A stretch of DNA of 64,000 nt from Burkholderiales bacterium. GTDB lineage: Bacteria > Pseudomonadota > Gammaproteobacteria > Burkholderiales > Casimicrobiaceae. This document shows, piece by piece, positions 8,301 through 18,086 of the stretch; position 1 is the stretch's first letter; each line of letters starts with the position of its first letter. The notes under the pieces are model-generated. The model was not told where the DNA came from and made no database searches. It was given only the letters and a program-made list of their open reading frames with translations. The position numbers and the translations under genes were made by a program. The DNA is taken from the NCBI GenBank assembly GCA_016790165.1, contig JAEUPL010000026.1, positions 1-64,000 of the forward strand, read 5' to 3'.

Positions 8301-9227
8301 TCAATAGCCGATTTTGGGATCGACGATGCCGGAAACAAACTCGCCGCGCTCCATGGCGGCGATCTTGTCGACAATCTGCGCGCAGGCATCCTTGATTGGC
8401 GTGGTCGCCGCGATGTGCGGTGTCACGATCACTTTCGGATGCGACCAGTACGGATGATCCTGCGGCAACGGCTCCTCGTGGAAAACATCGAGCAGGGCGC
8501 CACCGAGTTGGCCGCTGTCGAGCGCCGCGACAACGTCGGCATCAACCAGATGGCCACCACGACCGGCGTTTACCAAAAAGGCACCGCGCGGCAGCTGTGC
8601 CAGCGTCACTGCGTTGATGAGCCCGCGCGTCAGCTCGGTCAGCGGCAGCATCGAGACGAGCACGTCGCAGCCCGCGAGGAAGGCCGGTAGCTCGGCCATG
8701 CCGGCAAAGGTCGTCATGCCCTCGACCTGATGCCTCGAACGCGACCAGCCGCGCACCGGGTAGCCGAACGTGGCCAGTTTGCGGGCGACAGCGCCACCCA
8801 TCTCGCCGAGGCCGAGCACGCCGACCGTCGGTTGGCGCACGTTGCCACGGTCCTCGTGCTGCTGCCAGTGCTTCGCCCGCTGTTGTTCAAGATAGATCTG
8901 CAGATGGCGTTGGTGATGGATCACGCCGTAGATCGCGTACTCAGCCATCTGCCGCGCCATACCCGCATCCTCGAGTCGCACGATCGGCAGATGCGGCGGC
9001 ACGGCGCCCATCGCAAGGATGGCATCGACGCCGGCGCCGTAGTTGATCACCGCCTTGAGTTTGGGCTGTTTCGCGAACAGCTCGGCCGGCGGTTTCCAGC
9101 CAACGACATAGTCGCAGGGCTCGTCGGATGGCCAGGCAAAGTATTCCCAGCCAGGTTGATGCTTGCGGAGCTCGGCAATGATGCCGGGGACGATATCGAG
9201 GCCGGTGGACTGGACTAGGATCTTCAT
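8301..9227 (-). CDS. GhrA-like D-2-hydroxyacid dehydrogenase (glyoxylate/hydroxypyruvate reductase)
   Basis: A 308-residue NAD(P)-dependent reductase of the D-isomer 2-hydroxyacid dehydrogenase family, closest in look to GhrA. The Rossmann motif is GVLGLGEMGGAVA; the catalytic Arg is in NAGRGGHLVD, Glu in FHEEPLP and His in TPHIAA. It probably reduces glyoxylate or hydroxypyruvate in the cytoplasm. It sits between mccA (50-bp gap) and the HMG-CoA lyase gene (19 bp), an unusual place because leucine degradation needs no such step. It may act on a related 2-oxoacid such as 2-oxoisocaproate, but that is inference. Confidence 0.88.
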   Translation of the reverse strand: MKILVQSTGLDIVPGIIAELRKHQPGWEYFAWPSDEPCDYVVGWKPPAELFAKQPKLKAVINYGAGVDAILAMGAVPPHLPIVRLEDAGMARQMAEYAIYGVIHHQRHLQIYLEQQRAKHWQQHEDRGNVRQPTVGVLGLGEMGGAVARKLATFGYPVRGWSRSRHQVEGMTTFAGMAELPAFLAGCDVLVSMLPLTELTRGLINAVTLAQLPRGAFLVNAGRGGHLVDADVVAALDSGQLGGALLDVFHEEPLPQDHPYWSHPKVIVTPHIAATTPIKDACAQIVDKIAAMERGEFVSGIVDPKIGY

Positions 9228-9277
9228 GTGACCGGATGATGTGTAGCAGCGCGTACCGCTGGGTAAACAACGGAGGA

Positions 9278-11299
9278 TCAGACCGCGGCCTTGGCCTCGG
9301 AGAGCGCCACCAATTCTGCCCCTTCCTTTACCTGTTCCTTCGCAGCGAAGTAGATCGCCTCGACGACACCATCGAACGGCGCAACAATGGTGTGCTCCAT
9401 CTTCATCGCCTCCATGATGATGAGCGGTTGCCCCTTCTTCACGGCATCGTTGACCTTCGCCAGCACGCTCACCACTGAGCCCGGCATTGGCGCGGTGAGG
9501 TGGCCGCCGTGCCCGTCTTCGGATTCGGGGGGCGCGTAGCGATCGACCGCGTCGAATTCGAAGCGCTCGCCCGAGAGCAACACCACGCGATGCGCACCGG
9601 AACTCAACACGCGCGCCAAACGCTGACTGTCACCGAGCGTCAGGGTGACCTGTTCGCCATCGATGTATGCACGCGCAGCGAGGTCGCGATCGCCGATACG
9701 GATGCGATGGCCATCGCCGGTCGCGATCAGGCTGACGCCGAAGCGCTGCTCGCCCTGCGCGTAATCGAAATCCACGCCGCAGTCGGGCTGGTTCGGCCAG
9801 AAAGCATCGGCGAACGCCCACGGTGACGAAGCCTCTCCCGCGCGGCGTGCCGCGTCACGAGCGGCTTCGCGCGCAGCGGACCATTCGACGAGCGCGCAAG
9901 CGGCAAGTGCGATATCGGTGGGGGTCGGCAAGGGCGGCAGCAGCGAATCGGCGTGCCGTGCGATGAACCCGGTATCGATCTCGCCGGCGGCGAACGCCGG
10001 GTGGCGCGCCACGCGCTGCAGGAACTCAACGTTATTGCTGAACCCGACCACGGCATAGTCGTCCAGCGCGAGCGCAAGCCGCTGCAACGCCTGCGCGCGG
10101 TTCTCGCCGTGAACGACGAGCTTGGCGATCATCGGGTCGTAGAACGGCGTGATCTCGTCGCCTTCGCGCACCCCAGTGTCGATGCGCACGTCAGCGCTGG
10201 TCGCGGGCGTGCGCAGCAGATCGATGGGGCCGATCGCAGGCAGGAACTGGTTGCGCGGGTTCTCGGCGTAGACGCGCGCCTCGAAGGCGTGACCGTTGAT
10301 GCGCAGCTCGTCCTGCAGCTTGGGCAGCCGCTCGCCGGATGCCACCCGCAGTTGCCACTCCACCAGATCGAGGCCGGTGATCATCTCGGTGACTGGATGT
10401 TCCACCTGCAACCGCGTGTTCATCTCCATGAAGTAGAAGCGGCCCGACGTCGCGAAGTCGTGTTCGGCGATGAACTCCACGGTGCCAGCGCCCACGTAGC
10501 CCACGGCATGCGCCGCCGCGACGGCGGCCTCGCCCATCTGGCGCCGGCGCGCCTCGGTCATACCGGGGGCTGGTGCTTCCTCGACGACCTTCTGGTGACG
10601 ACGTTGCAGTGAACAGTCGCGCTCGAACAGATAGACGCAGTGGCCGAGCTCATCGGCAAAGACCTGAATCTCGATGTGACGCGGGCGTTGCAGGTAGCGC
10701 TCAATCAGCACGTTGTCGTCGCCGAACGAGCTCTTCGCCTCGCGCTTGGCCGACGCAAGCGCCGCCGCAAAGTCAGCCTCGCTCTCGGCGACTTTCATGC
10801 CCTTGCCGCCACCACCTGCGCTCGCCTTGATCAGCACCGGGAAGCCGATCCGCTTGGCCTCCGACGCGAGCAGCGCCTCGCTCTGGTCGTTGCCGTGATA
10901 ACCGGGCACCAACGGGACGCCGGCCTTCTCCATGAGCCGTTTCGACTCGGCCTTGAGCCCCATCGCCTCGATCGCGGCGGGTGGCGGGCCGATGAAGACC
11001 ACGCCCGCGTCGGCGCACTGCCGCGCAAAGGCTTCGTTCTCCGACAGGAACCCGTAGCCGGGATGAATGGCTTGCGCCCCGGTCAGCTTGGCGATCTCAA
11101 GCACCTTGTCGCCGCGCAGGTAAGACGCCTTCGGTGCGGCGGCACCGATGCAGTACGCCTCGTCGCAGGCGGCGACGTGCATCGCATCACGGTCGGCCTC
11201 GGAGAACACGGCAACTGTCTGGATGCCCATGCGGCGCGCGGTGCGCGCAACGCGGACGGCGATTTCGCCGCGGTTGGCGATCAAGATTTTGGTGAACAC
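9278..11299 (-). CDS. liuD: Methylcrotonyl-CoA carboxylase biotin-containing alpha subunit
   Basis: Biotin carboxylase and biotin carrier subunit (673 residues) that carboxylates 3-methylcrotonyl-CoA together with the beta subunit. The N-terminal biotin carboxylase fold begins KILIANRGEIAVR; the ATP-grasp loop is KASAGGGGKGM and FMEMNTRLQVEHPVTE follows. The C-terminal biotinyl domain has EAMKMEH with the biotin-accepting Lys633. The GTG start at 11299 is preceded by AAGGAG, which overlaps the last codons of the hydratase gene, so the two are translationally coupled. The neighbouring MccB-type beta subunit and hydratase support methylcrotonyl-CoA rather than propionyl-CoA as substrate. Confidence 0.94.
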   Translation of the reverse strand: MFTKILIANRGEIAVRVARTARRMGIQTVAVFSEADRDAMHVAACDEAYCIGAAAPKASYLRGDKVLEIAKLTGAQAIHPGYGFLSENEAFARQCADAGVVFIGPPPAAIEAMGLKAESKRLMEKAGVPLVPGYHGNDQSEALLASEAKRIGFPVLIKASAGGGGKGMKVAESEADFAAALASAKREAKSSFGDDNVLIERYLQRPRHIEIQVFADELGHCVYLFERDCSLQRRHQKVVEEAPAPGMTEARRRQMGEAAVAAAHAVGYVGAGTVEFIAEHDFATSGRFYFMEMNTRLQVEHPVTEMITGLDLVEWQLRVASGERLPKLQDELRINGHAFEARVYAENPRNQFLPAIGPIDLLRTPATSADVRIDTGVREGDEITPFYDPMIAKLVVHGENRAQALQRLALALDDYAVVGFSNNVEFLQRVARHPAFAAGEIDTGFIARHADSLLPPLPTPTDIALAACALVEWSAAREAARDAARRAGEASSPWAFADAFWPNQPDCGVDFDYAQGEQRFGVSLIATGDGHRIRIGDRDLAARAYIDGEQVTLTLGDSQRLARVLSSGAHRVVLLSGERFEFDAVDRYAPPESEDGHGGHLTAPMPGSVVSVLAKVNDAVKKGQPLIIMEAMKMEHTIVAPFDGVVEAIYFAAKEQVKEGAELVALSEAKAAV

Positions 11300-11301
11300 G
11301 G

Positions 11302-12090
11302 CTACTCCTTAACCCAATTCGGACGCCGTTTGCCGAGGAAAGCGCCAATGCCCTCCTTAGCCTCAGGCGTCGAGCGAATCTGCGCGATACGTTCGATGGT
11401 GTCTTCCATCAGCTCGTCATCGATCGGTTTTTGTGCAACTGCCTGAATCAGGTTCTTCGCCGCCGTGATCGCCTTCGGGCCATTGCTGAGCAGGATGCTG
11501 CAGAGGCCGGCGATCATCTCGTCCATCGCTTCCACAGACGACGCGAGATCGTGCAGCAGTCCAATGCGGTACGCCTCGGAGCCGCTGAAGCGCTCGGCGG
11601 TGATGAAGTAACGATGGGCATAGCGCGCACCGATCGACTCGATCACGTACGGGCTGATCACCGCCGGGATGATGCCTAACTTCACCTCCGACAACGCAAA
11701 CTGCACGTCGGCAACGCCAATCGCAATATCCGCTGCAGCCACCACGCCAACGCCGCCACCGAACGCATTGCCCTGCACGCGGGCAATCACCGGTTTCGGG
11801 CAGGCGTAAATCGCATTGAGCATCAGTGCCAGTTCGCCCGCGTCTTCGCGGTTCTGGTCTTCGTCATATTCCGACGCGCGCTTCATCCAGTTGAGGTCAG
11901 CACCCGCGCAGAAGCTCTTGCCTTCCGCCGCGATGATGATGACGCGCACCGATTCATCTTCGCCAAGATCACGAAACGCAGCAATCACCTCGCGGATCAT
12001 CGTCTCGTCGAAGGCGTTATGTACTTCCGGGCGATTGAAAGCCACCATGGCGACGCCGCGCGCGTCACGTTCGATTTTCAAGGTATTCAT
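11302..12090 (-). CDS. liuC: Methylglutaconyl-CoA hydratase (enoyl-CoA hydratase family)
   Basis: A 262-residue crotonase-fold enzyme that hydrates 3-methylglutaconyl-CoA to HMG-CoA. The CoA-binding and oxyanion-hole regions are visible in FCAGADLNWMKR and in ARVQGNAFGGGVGVVAAADIAIG. The start at ATG 12090 lies 4 bp after the carboxylase beta stop; upstream in-frame codons would overlap that gene. Function is assigned from position between the two methylcrotonyl-CoA carboxylase subunits, the conserved liuB-liuC-liuD order. By sequence alone it is a generic enoyl-CoA hydratase. Confidence 0.92.
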   Translation of the reverse strand: MNTLKIERDARGVAMVAFNRPEVHNAFDETMIREVIAAFRDLGEDESVRVIIIAAEGKSFCAGADLNWMKRASEYDEDQNREDAGELALMLNAIYACPKPVIARVQGNAFGGGVGVVAAADIAIGVADVQFALSEVKLGIIPAVISPYVIESIGARYAHRYFITAERFSGSEAYRIGLLHDLASSVEAMDEMIAGLCSILLSNGPKAITAAKNLIQAVAQKPIDDELMEDTIERIAQIRSTPEAKEGIGAFLGKRRPNWVKE

Positions 12091-12094
12091 CGCA

Positions 12095-13702
12095 CTACAT
12101 CCGGAACACGCCAAACTTCGTATCGGCAATCGGCGCATTCAGACTCGCCGACAAGCCAAGGCCCAGCACGCGCCGGGTATCGGCTGGATCGATCACGCCG
12201 TCATCCCAGAGACGCGCCGTGGCGTAATACGGATGCCCTTCGCGTTCATACTGCGCACGAATCGGCGCCTTGAAGGCATCCTCTTCGTCTTTCGACCAGA
12301 CGCCCCCCTTGGCCTCAATGTTGTCGCGCTTCACAGTCGAAAGCACGCTCGCCGCCTGCTCGCCACCCATCACACTGATGCGTGCGTTGGGCCACATCCA
12401 GAGGAAGCGCGGTGAGTACGCGCGTCCGCACATGCCATAGTTGCCAGCGCCAAAGCTGCCGCCGATGATGACGGTGAATTTCGGCACCTGCGCACAGGCG
12501 ACGGCGGTGACCATCTTGGCACCGTTGCGTGCGATGCCTTCGTTCTCGTACTTTTGGCCGACCATGAAGCCGGTGATGTTCTGCAGGAACACCAGCGGGA
12601 TCTTGCGCTGGCAGCACAGCTCGACGAAGTGGGCCCCCTTCAGCGCCGACTCCGAGAACAGCACGCCGTTGTTGGCGATGATGCCCACCGGCATGCCGTA
12701 GATACGGGCGAAGCCGGTAACCAGTGTCGTGCCGTAGCGTGCCTTGAACTCATCGAATTCACTGCCATCAACGATGCGGGCGATCACTTCACGCACATCG
12801 AACGGCTTGCGGGTGTCCACCGGAATCACGCCGTAGAGTTCACGGGCGTCGTAGCGCGGCTCAACGCTCTCGGCCACATCAAGCTGGCGCGGCTTCACCG
12901 TGTTGAGATTGGCCACCGCCTGCCGGGCGAGGCCGAGTGCATGCAGATCGTTCTGGGCAAGGTAATCAGAAACACCGGAGAGCCGGGTGTGAACGTCGCC
13001 ACCGCCCAAATCCTCGGCAGTCACCACCTCGCCCGTTGCCGCCTTGACCAGCGGCGGGCCTGCGAGGAAGATGGTGCCCTGATTCTTCACAATGATCGAT
13101 ACGTCGCTCATCGCCGGCACGTAGGCGCCACCGGCGGTGCACGATCCCATCACCACGGCAATCTGGGCGATGTCCGCAGCGCTCATAGTGGCCTGGTTGT
13201 AGAAGATGCGGCCGAAGTGATCGCGGTCGGGGAATACTTCGTCCTGATTGGGCAAATTGGCACCGCCCGAGTCAACCAGATAGATGCAGGGCAGGCGGTT
13301 CTGAGCGGCGATCTCCTGTGCGCGCAGATGCTTCTTCACCGTCATCGGGTAGTAGGTGCCGCCCTTGACCGTCGCGTCATTGGCAACGATCACGCACTCG
13401 CGACCGCTGACGCGGCCGATGCCGGTGATGACGCCGGCGCCGGGCGACTCGTTGGCGTACATGTCATGCGCTGCCAGTGCCGACAGCTCCAGAAATGGCG
13501 AGCCGGGGTCAAGCAGATGCTTCACCCGGTCGCGCGGCAGCAGCTTGCCGCGTGCGGTGTGCTTGGCGCGCGGGCCGTCGCCGCCGCCCATCGCCGCTGC
13601 AGCGTGCTTCGCACGCAAATCGTCGACCAGCGACTGCATTGCCGCTGTCGATGCCGCGGTGGCGGCATCGCGCAGATTGAGTTTTGATTCGATGACTGGC
13701 AT
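12095..13702 (-). CDS. liuB: Methylcrotonyl-CoA carboxylase carboxyltransferase beta subunit
   Basis: A 535-residue carboxyltransferase that moves the carboxyl group from biotin to 3-methylcrotonyl-CoA. Recognised by [48 protein letters not shown] and [16 protein letters not shown], the last being characteristic of methylcrotonyl- and geranyl-CoA carboxylases. The chosen ATG overlaps the previous stop by one base (TGATG); a start at 13732 would overlap the isomerase-like gene by 30 bp and adds residues not typical of the family. It forms the central part of the liu operon. Confidence 0.95.
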   Translation of the reverse strand: MPVIESKLNLRDAATAASTAAMQSLVDDLRAKHAAAAMGGGDGPRAKHTARGKLLPRDRVKHLLDPGSPFLELSALAAHDMYANESPGAGVITGIGRVSGRECVIVANDATVKGGTYYPMTVKKHLRAQEIAAQNRLPCIYLVDSGGANLPNQDEVFPDRDHFGRIFYNQATMSAADIAQIAVVMGSCTAGGAYVPAMSDVSIIVKNQGTIFLAGPPLVKAATGEVVTAEDLGGGDVHTRLSGVSDYLAQNDLHALGLARQAVANLNTVKPRQLDVAESVEPRYDARELYGVIPVDTRKPFDVREVIARIVDGSEFDEFKARYGTTLVTGFARIYGMPVGIIANNGVLFSESALKGAHFVELCCQRKIPLVFLQNITGFMVGQKYENEGIARNGAKMVTAVACAQVPKFTVIIGGSFGAGNYGMCGRAYSPRFLWMWPNARISVMGGEQAASVLSTVKRDNIEAKGGVWSKDEEDAFKAPIRAQYEREGHPYYATARLWDDGVIDPADTRRVLGLGLSASLNAPIADTKFGVFRM

Positions 13703-14310
13703 CAGTATGTCCACCCGCCTCGTTTGATCCATTGCTCCAGCATCGGCAGCCGGTCGGCACCCCAGAAGGGTTCACCGTCGACGATGAAGAACGGCGAGCC
13801 AAAAATGCCCTTGGCAATCGCCGCTTCGACGTTCGCCTTGAGCTGGTTTTTGATGGCGTCGGTCTGGGTCGCGGCGATCACTTCATCGGCGCTGTAACCG
13901 AGCCCGGCCGCAACGTCGCCAATCACATCCAGCTTGCCGATGTCGCGATCCCCACGAAAGAACGCACGGTAAAGCTCCAGCGCAAATTTCTTGGCATGGG
14001 CGGGATGCTCGTTCTGCATCCACAGCACCGCGCGCGACGCGTGATGCCCCGCAATCGGGAACACGCTCGGTGCGTGGTACGGAACGCCGTAGTAAGCCGC
14101 GCTGCGCCGGAAGTCCTTCTCCGAGTACGGCCCTTTCAGCGGCGCCATCGTCAACGGTTGCCCGCCTGTCGCCTTGAACACCACACCGAGCAGGATGGGG
14201 TGCCAGTTCACCGTGCGCCCACAGCGCTGACCCAGCTCCTCAATCATCTCGGCGGCGAGATAGCCGTAGGGTGATGAGAAGTCGAAGTAAAAATCAATGG
14301 TGCCGGCCAC
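13702..14310 (-). CDS. 2-hydroxychromene-2-carboxylate isomerase-like DsbA-family protein
   Basis: A 202-residue thioredoxin-fold protein of the kappa GST/HCCA isomerase group. It starts with [17 protein letters not shown], where Ser replaces the redox cysteine, and has [22 protein letters not shown] near the end, which is the cis-proline loop. The GTG start is preceded by GGGGGAAC. HCCA isomerase acts in naphthalene degradation using glutathione, but the position between an acyl-CoA dehydrogenase and methylcrotonyl-CoA carboxylase suggests a different, thiol-linked role in acyl-CoA catabolism. No function is proven for such operon members. Confidence 0.87.
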   Translation of the reverse strand: MAGTIDFYFDFSSPYGYLAAEMIEELGQRCGRTVNWHPILLGVVFKATGGQPLTMAPLKGPYSEKDFRRSAAYYGVPYHAPSVFPIAGHHASRAVLWMQNEHPAHAKKFALELYRAFFRGDRDIGKLDVIGDVAAGLGYSADEVIAATQTDAIKNQLKANVEAAIAKGIFGSPFFIVDGEPFWGADRLPMLEQWIKRGGWTY

Positions 14311-14343
14311 GTGAGTTCCCCCTTGCTGCTTGATGCGTGCGGT

Positions 14344-15492
14344 CTAGAGTTCGTGCGCGCCGGTCGCCAGCCCGCGCCCAATCAATATCTTCTGGATGTC
14401 ACTGGTGCCTTCGTAAATCTGGCAGACGCGCACGTCACGGTAGATTCGCTCGACCGGAAAGTCGGTGACGTAGCCGTAGCCGCCGTGAATCTGGATCGCG
14501 TCCGAGCAGATGCGCTCGGCCATCTCGCTGGCGAAGAGTTTTGCCATCGCAGCCTGTGTGAGGCACGGAACGCCAGCGTCCTTGAGGCTGGCGGCATGAT
14601 GGATCAACTGGCGCGCCGCCTCGATTTGCGTCGCCATGTCGGCGAGCCTGAACTGCACCGACTGGTGCTCGAAGATCGGCTTGCCGAACGCTTCGCGCTC
14701 TTTTGCGTAACGCAGCGCGGCCTCGAACGCGGCGCGCGCCATGCCGACGCTTTGCGAGGCGATGCCGATGCGGCCGCCCTCAAGCCCAGCCAGCGCGATC
14801 TTGTAGCCCGCGCCCGGCTCGCCAATCATCAGGCTCGCCGGGACACGGCAGTTTTCGAACAGGATCTGCGCCGTGTCGCTGGAATGCTGACCCAGCTTGT
14901 CCTCGATGCGCGCCACTGTGTAGCCGGGCGTTTTGGTCGGCACGATGAAGGCGCTGATGCCGCGCTTGCCCGCTGCTTTATCGGTGACCGCCATGACGAT
15001 GGCGACATCGGCGTTCTTGCCCGAGGTGATGAACTGCTTGACCCCGTTCAGCACGTAGTGGTCGCCGTCCAGCGTCGCCGTCGTGCGCAGCCCCGACGCA
15101 TCAGAGCCGACGTGGGGCTCGGTCAGGCAGAACGCGCCGAGCATCTCGCCGCGCGCCAGCGGCACCAGCCAGTCGCGCTTCTGCTGCTCGCTGGCGAAAC
15201 TCATCATGATTGAGCAGACGGGGCAGTTGTTGACCGACACCACGGTGCTGGTGCCGCCATCGCCGGCGGCGATTTCCTCAAGGATGATTGCCAGCGTGGT
15301 GTAGTCGAGCCCGGCACCGCCGTACTGGTCGGGCACGGCAATGCCGTAGCAGCCGAGCTCGGCCAAGCCCTTGAGTTCCGCAGCCGGAAAGTCGTGTGAT
15401 TTGTCCCACAGCGCGGCCTTGGGCGCGATGCGTTCCTGCACGTAGGCGCGAACGCTGTCACGCACCATGCGCTGGTCTTCGTTAAGCAGCAT
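14344..15492 (-). CDS. Acyl-CoA dehydrogenase (short-chain type)
   Basis: A 382-residue FAD-dependent acyl-CoA dehydrogenase passing electrons to ETF. Typical blocks are [39 protein letters not shown] and [20 protein letters not shown]. The catalytic base is the Glu in YEGTSDIQ, as in short- and medium-chain enzymes. The isovaleryl-CoA dehydrogenase at 19.3-20.5 kb lacks Glu there, so this gene is not that enzyme. Candidates are butyryl-CoA or 2-methylacyl-CoA. It lies 33 bp upstream of the HCCA isomerase-like gene. Confidence 0.92.
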   Translation of the reverse strand: MLLNEDQRMVRDSVRAYVQERIAPKAALWDKSHDFPAAELKGLAELGCYGIAVPDQYGGAGLDYTTLAIILEEIAAGDGGTSTVVSVNNCPVCSIMMSFASEQQKRDWLVPLARGEMLGAFCLTEPHVGSDASGLRTTATLDGDHYVLNGVKQFITSGKNADVAIVMAVTDKAAGKRGISAFIVPTKTPGYTVARIEDKLGQHSSDTAQILFENCRVPASLMIGEPGAGYKIALAGLEGGRIGIASQSVGMARAAFEAALRYAKEREAFGKPIFEHQSVQFRLADMATQIEAARQLIHHAASLKDAGVPCLTQAAMAKLFASEMAERICSDAIQIHGGYGYVTDFPVERIYRDVRVCQIYEGTSDIQKILIGRGLATGAHEL

Positions 15493-15510
15493 GTGCGGCT
15501 CGATTCCTCA

Positions 15511-15852
15511 TTAATGTTCGCCGCCCTGCGGCCCCCAGAACACCACCCAGGTGGCGAAGTCGTGGGTGAAATCGCTGAAGCGGTGTTCCGCGCCGGCAGG
15601 CACGAACAGCACGTCTCCCGCCGCGCAGCGCGTCACGTCACCCTCAAGCGTGAAGGTGGCCGCGCCGCCGTGGATGAAGTACAGCTCGTCCTGCGTGTGC
15701 GGTGTTTGCGGGTCAATGCCCACCGGCGCATAGAGCTCGACCGACATGCTGCCGTGCGCAATCGCGGTGGAGAAGCGCTCGCCCGCAGGCCATTTCGCCG
15801 ACACCGGCCCCGGCAGGCGAGCCAGCAAGTCTGCGGCGCGGGCGTGTTTCAT
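15511..15852 (-). CDS. Small cupin-domain protein
   Basis: A 113-residue single-cupin protein. The first motif is visible in PHTQDELYFIHGGAATFTLEG and the second in AAGDVLFVPAGAEHRFSDF, supplying His/Glu metal ligands. The start was placed at ATG 15852; a TTG 18 bp upstream has no ribosome site. It ends 18 bp before the acyl-CoA dehydrogenase and is the first gene of the long minus-strand run. Single cupins can be metal-dependent enzymes or binding proteins; nothing narrows this down. Confidence 0.85.
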   Translation of the reverse strand: MKHARAADLLARLPGPVSAKWPAGERFSTAIAHGSMSVELYAPVGIDPQTPHTQDELYFIHGGAATFTLEGDVTRCAAGDVLFVPAGAEHRFSDFTHDFATWVVFWGPQGGEH

Positions 15853-15880
15853 GCGTTGGCCCCGATGCAATGGTTGGCTA

Positions 15881-16000
15881 ACAACTTGTGCGCACTAACG
15901 ACATTTCTACGGCGGTTGCAGGTCAATTTAGCGTCAAGTCGACTTTTCGTAATAGCAAGCTGAACACACCGTACAGACGTCGATGGCGACAAAAAGCTGT
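15881..16000 (-). repeat. 120-bp intergenic palindromic repeat, copy D
   Basis: Read on the minus strand it starts ACAGCTTTTTG and ends ACAAGTTGT. It matches copy A (34798-34917) over the same 120-bp length, including the shared stretch ATTGACCTGCAAC (ATCGACCTGCAAC in A) at the same distance (39 bases) from the end. It fills most of the gap upstream of the cupin-led liu gene run, so it may contain or interfere with that promoter. Confidence 0.65.
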
Positions 16001-16034
16001 TGAGCGAAGTCGGAGCCGGTGTCATGGGTGCTCG

Positions 16035-16709
16035 CTACCAGGGAATCGTCGCGCCGGTGTTATCGAAAAAGCCGCCGTGTTTGTCTGAAGCATTCTCGAT
16101 GACGTGACGCATGCCGGCGACGCTTTCGGTGGGTGTCAGCGTGGCCGACGGCCCGCCCATGTCGGTGCGCACCCAGCCCGGATGCAGCGCCATGACGCGC
16201 ACGCCCTTTTTGCCCAGTTCGAGCGACGTCGCTTTCACCACGGCGTTGAGCGCTGCCTTGCTGGCGCGATAGGCGATACCCGCCGGCGAACTCATGGTGC
16301 CGATCGAGCCCATGCGCGAGGAGAGAAACACCATCGCGCCACGCGCTTTCGCCACATTGTGCGCGAAGGCGAGCGTGAGGCGCAGCGGTCCGAGCACGTT
16401 GGTTCGCATCACCAGGTCGAAGTCCTCGGTGGGCATGTCGGTCAGGCCTTCGCTGCGCGGACCGTAAACGCCGGCGTTGCAGATCATCACGTCGATCGAC
16501 TCATCCGCCAGTTTCTCGGCCAGCGCTTGAATGGACGACGCGGTGCTGGTGTCGAGCGCCTCGATGCGCACGCCGGCGCGACGCAGTTCGGCCGCTTCGC
16601 TCGGGCGACGACAGGTGGCGATGACATCACAGCCATCGGCTGCGTACTGTTTGGCGAATTCGAGGCCGAGGCCGCGATTGGCGCCAACGATGAGGACTGT
16701 TTTGGCCAT
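16035..16709 (-). CDS. Short-chain dehydrogenase/reductase
   Basis: A 224-residue classical SDR using NAD(P). The cofactor motif is GANRGLG near the start, followed by NAG in MICNAGVYGP; the catalytic residues lie in LSSRMGS (Ser) and YRASKAALN (Tyr, Lys). The extended family includes C-factor-like carbonyl reductases. ATG 16709 follows GAGAG. It lies alone between the thiolase gene (97 bp upstream) and repeat copy D. The substrate cannot be predicted. Confidence 0.88.
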   Translation of the reverse strand: MAKTVLIVGANRGLGLEFAKQYAADGCDVIATCRRPSEAAELRRAGVRIEALDTSTASSIQALAEKLADESIDVMICNAGVYGPRSEGLTDMPTEDFDLVMRTNVLGPLRLTLAFAHNVAKARGAMVFLSSRMGSIGTMSSPAGIAYRASKAALNAVVKATSLELGKKGVRVMALHPGWVRTDMGGPSATLTPTESVAGMRHVIENASDKHGGFFDNTGATIPW

Positions 16710-16806
16710 ATTTCTCTCGCTGTGGAACGTCCCTGCGCCGGTGGCACGCACCATGAGCAGGCACGCACACCGCAGGCTTCGCCTACATTGTGCCGCGAAT
16801 CCCCGG

Positions 16807-17988
16807 CTACATCATTTCAATGGCGACCGCCGTGGCTTCACCACCGCCGATGCAGAGCGATGCAACCCCCTTTTTGCCGCCCGTCTTGCGCAACGCGCCG
16901 ATGAGCGTCACGAGAATTCGGGCGCCGGACGCCCCAATCGGGTGCCCCAGCGCGCAGGCGCCGCCATGAACGTTGACTTTGTTGTGCGGCAGGTCAAATT
17001 CCTTCATCGCTGCCATCGTCACATTGGCAAAGGCCTCATTGATCTCGAACAGGTCAACGTCGGCCGGCGTCCAGCCCGCTTTGGCAAACACTTTCTTCAT
17101 CGCACCCGCCGGCGCCGTGGCGAACCACGCCGGTTCCTGCGCGTGCTCGGCATGGGCGACGATACGCGCCAGCGGTTTGAGCCCAAGCGCAGCGGCTTTT
17201 GACGCCTTCATCAGAACGAGCGCGGCAGCGCCATCGGAAATACTCGACGCGTTGGCAGCGGTGATGGTGCCGTCCTTGATGAACGCCGGTTTCAGTGTGG
17301 GGATCTTGTCGAGCCTGGCCTTGGGCGGTTGTTCGTCGTTGGCGATTTCGGTGTCGCCTGACTTTCCTTTCACGGTGACCGGTGCGACCTCCCACTTGAA
17401 CGAACCATCGTTGATGGCCGTTTGGGCACGTTTCAGTGATTCGATGGCGTAGGCGTCCTGCTGCTCCCGGGTGAAGCCGTACTTGGCAGCGCAGCTCTCG
17501 GCGAACACGCCCATCGCCTTGCCCCGTTCGTACGCGTCCTCCAGACCGTCCTGCGCCATGTGGTCGTATACGGTCGCGTGGCCGTAGCGGTAGCCCTGGC
17601 GGCCCCTGGCGAGCAGGTAGGGCGCGTTGGTCATCGATTCCATGCCGCCTGCCAGCACCACCTCACGGGAGCCTGCGACGATGGCGTCGTGCGCCAGCAT
17701 GACGGCCTTCATGCCCGAGCCACACATTTTGGTGAGCGTCAGCGCGCCGACTTCCTTCGGCAGGCCAGCCTTCAGCGTAGCCTGCCGTGCAGGCGCCTGG
17801 CCCTGACCGGCCATGAGGCAATTACCGAGGATCACCTCCTCAACTTGCTCCGGTTTGAGTCCCGCACGCTCCACAGCGGCCTTGACCGCGACGGCGCCCA
17901 AGTCACTCGCCGACAAGGCCGCGAAGTCACCCAACATACCGCCCATCGGGGTGCGAGCGGCGCTGACGATAACGATCGGATCGGACAT
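16807..17988 (-). CDS. atoB: Acetyl-CoA C-acetyltransferase (thiolase)
   Basis: Interconverts two acetyl-CoA and acetoacetyl-CoA. The 393-residue protein has the nucleophilic Cys in LTKMCGSGMKAV, NEAFANV, the catalytic His in VHGGACALGHPIGASGAR and the second Cys in CIGGGEATA. AGGAG precedes ATG 17988; an in-frame GTG at 17997 is less well placed. With leucine degradation nearby it would consume acetoacetyl-CoA after acetoacetate activation, but no CoA-transferase is visible in the window. The symbol is by family; it could equally be phaA. Confidence 0.93.
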   Translation of the reverse strand: MSDPIVIVSAARTPMGGMLGDFAALSASDLGAVAVKAAVERAGLKPEQVEEVILGNCLMAGQGQAPARQATLKAGLPKEVGALTLTKMCGSGMKAVMLAHDAIVAGSREVVLAGGMESMTNAPYLLARGRQGYRYGHATVYDHMAQDGLEDAYERGKAMGVFAESCAAKYGFTREQQDAYAIESLKRAQTAINDGSFKWEVAPVTVKGKSGDTEIANDEQPPKARLDKIPTLKPAFIKDGTITAANASSISDGAAALVLMKASKAAALGLKPLARIVAHAEHAQEPAWFATAPAGAMKKVFAKAGWTPADVDLFEINEAFANVTMAAMKEFDLPHNKVNVHGGACALGHPIGASGARILVTLIGALRKTGGKKGVASLCIGGGEATAVAIEMM

Positions 17989-18086
17989 GGTGATCACTCC
18001 TCTTAAATTTGATACGGGACTCGCTTGCTGCGACTGTGTTGATGGCTACCGAGTGGGTCGCGGCAAGCGCTCCTGCGAAATCTGGG

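Noticed and set aside
7373-8389. Longer N-terminus for the HMG-CoA lyase
   Set aside because: The extra 36 residues overlap the upstream gene and have no family counterpart; ATG 8281 has a good ribosome site.
15935-15954. AAGTCGACTT palindrome before the cupin as a LiuR site
   Set aside because: It lacks the ACGT core of the two better sites and belongs to repeat copy D.
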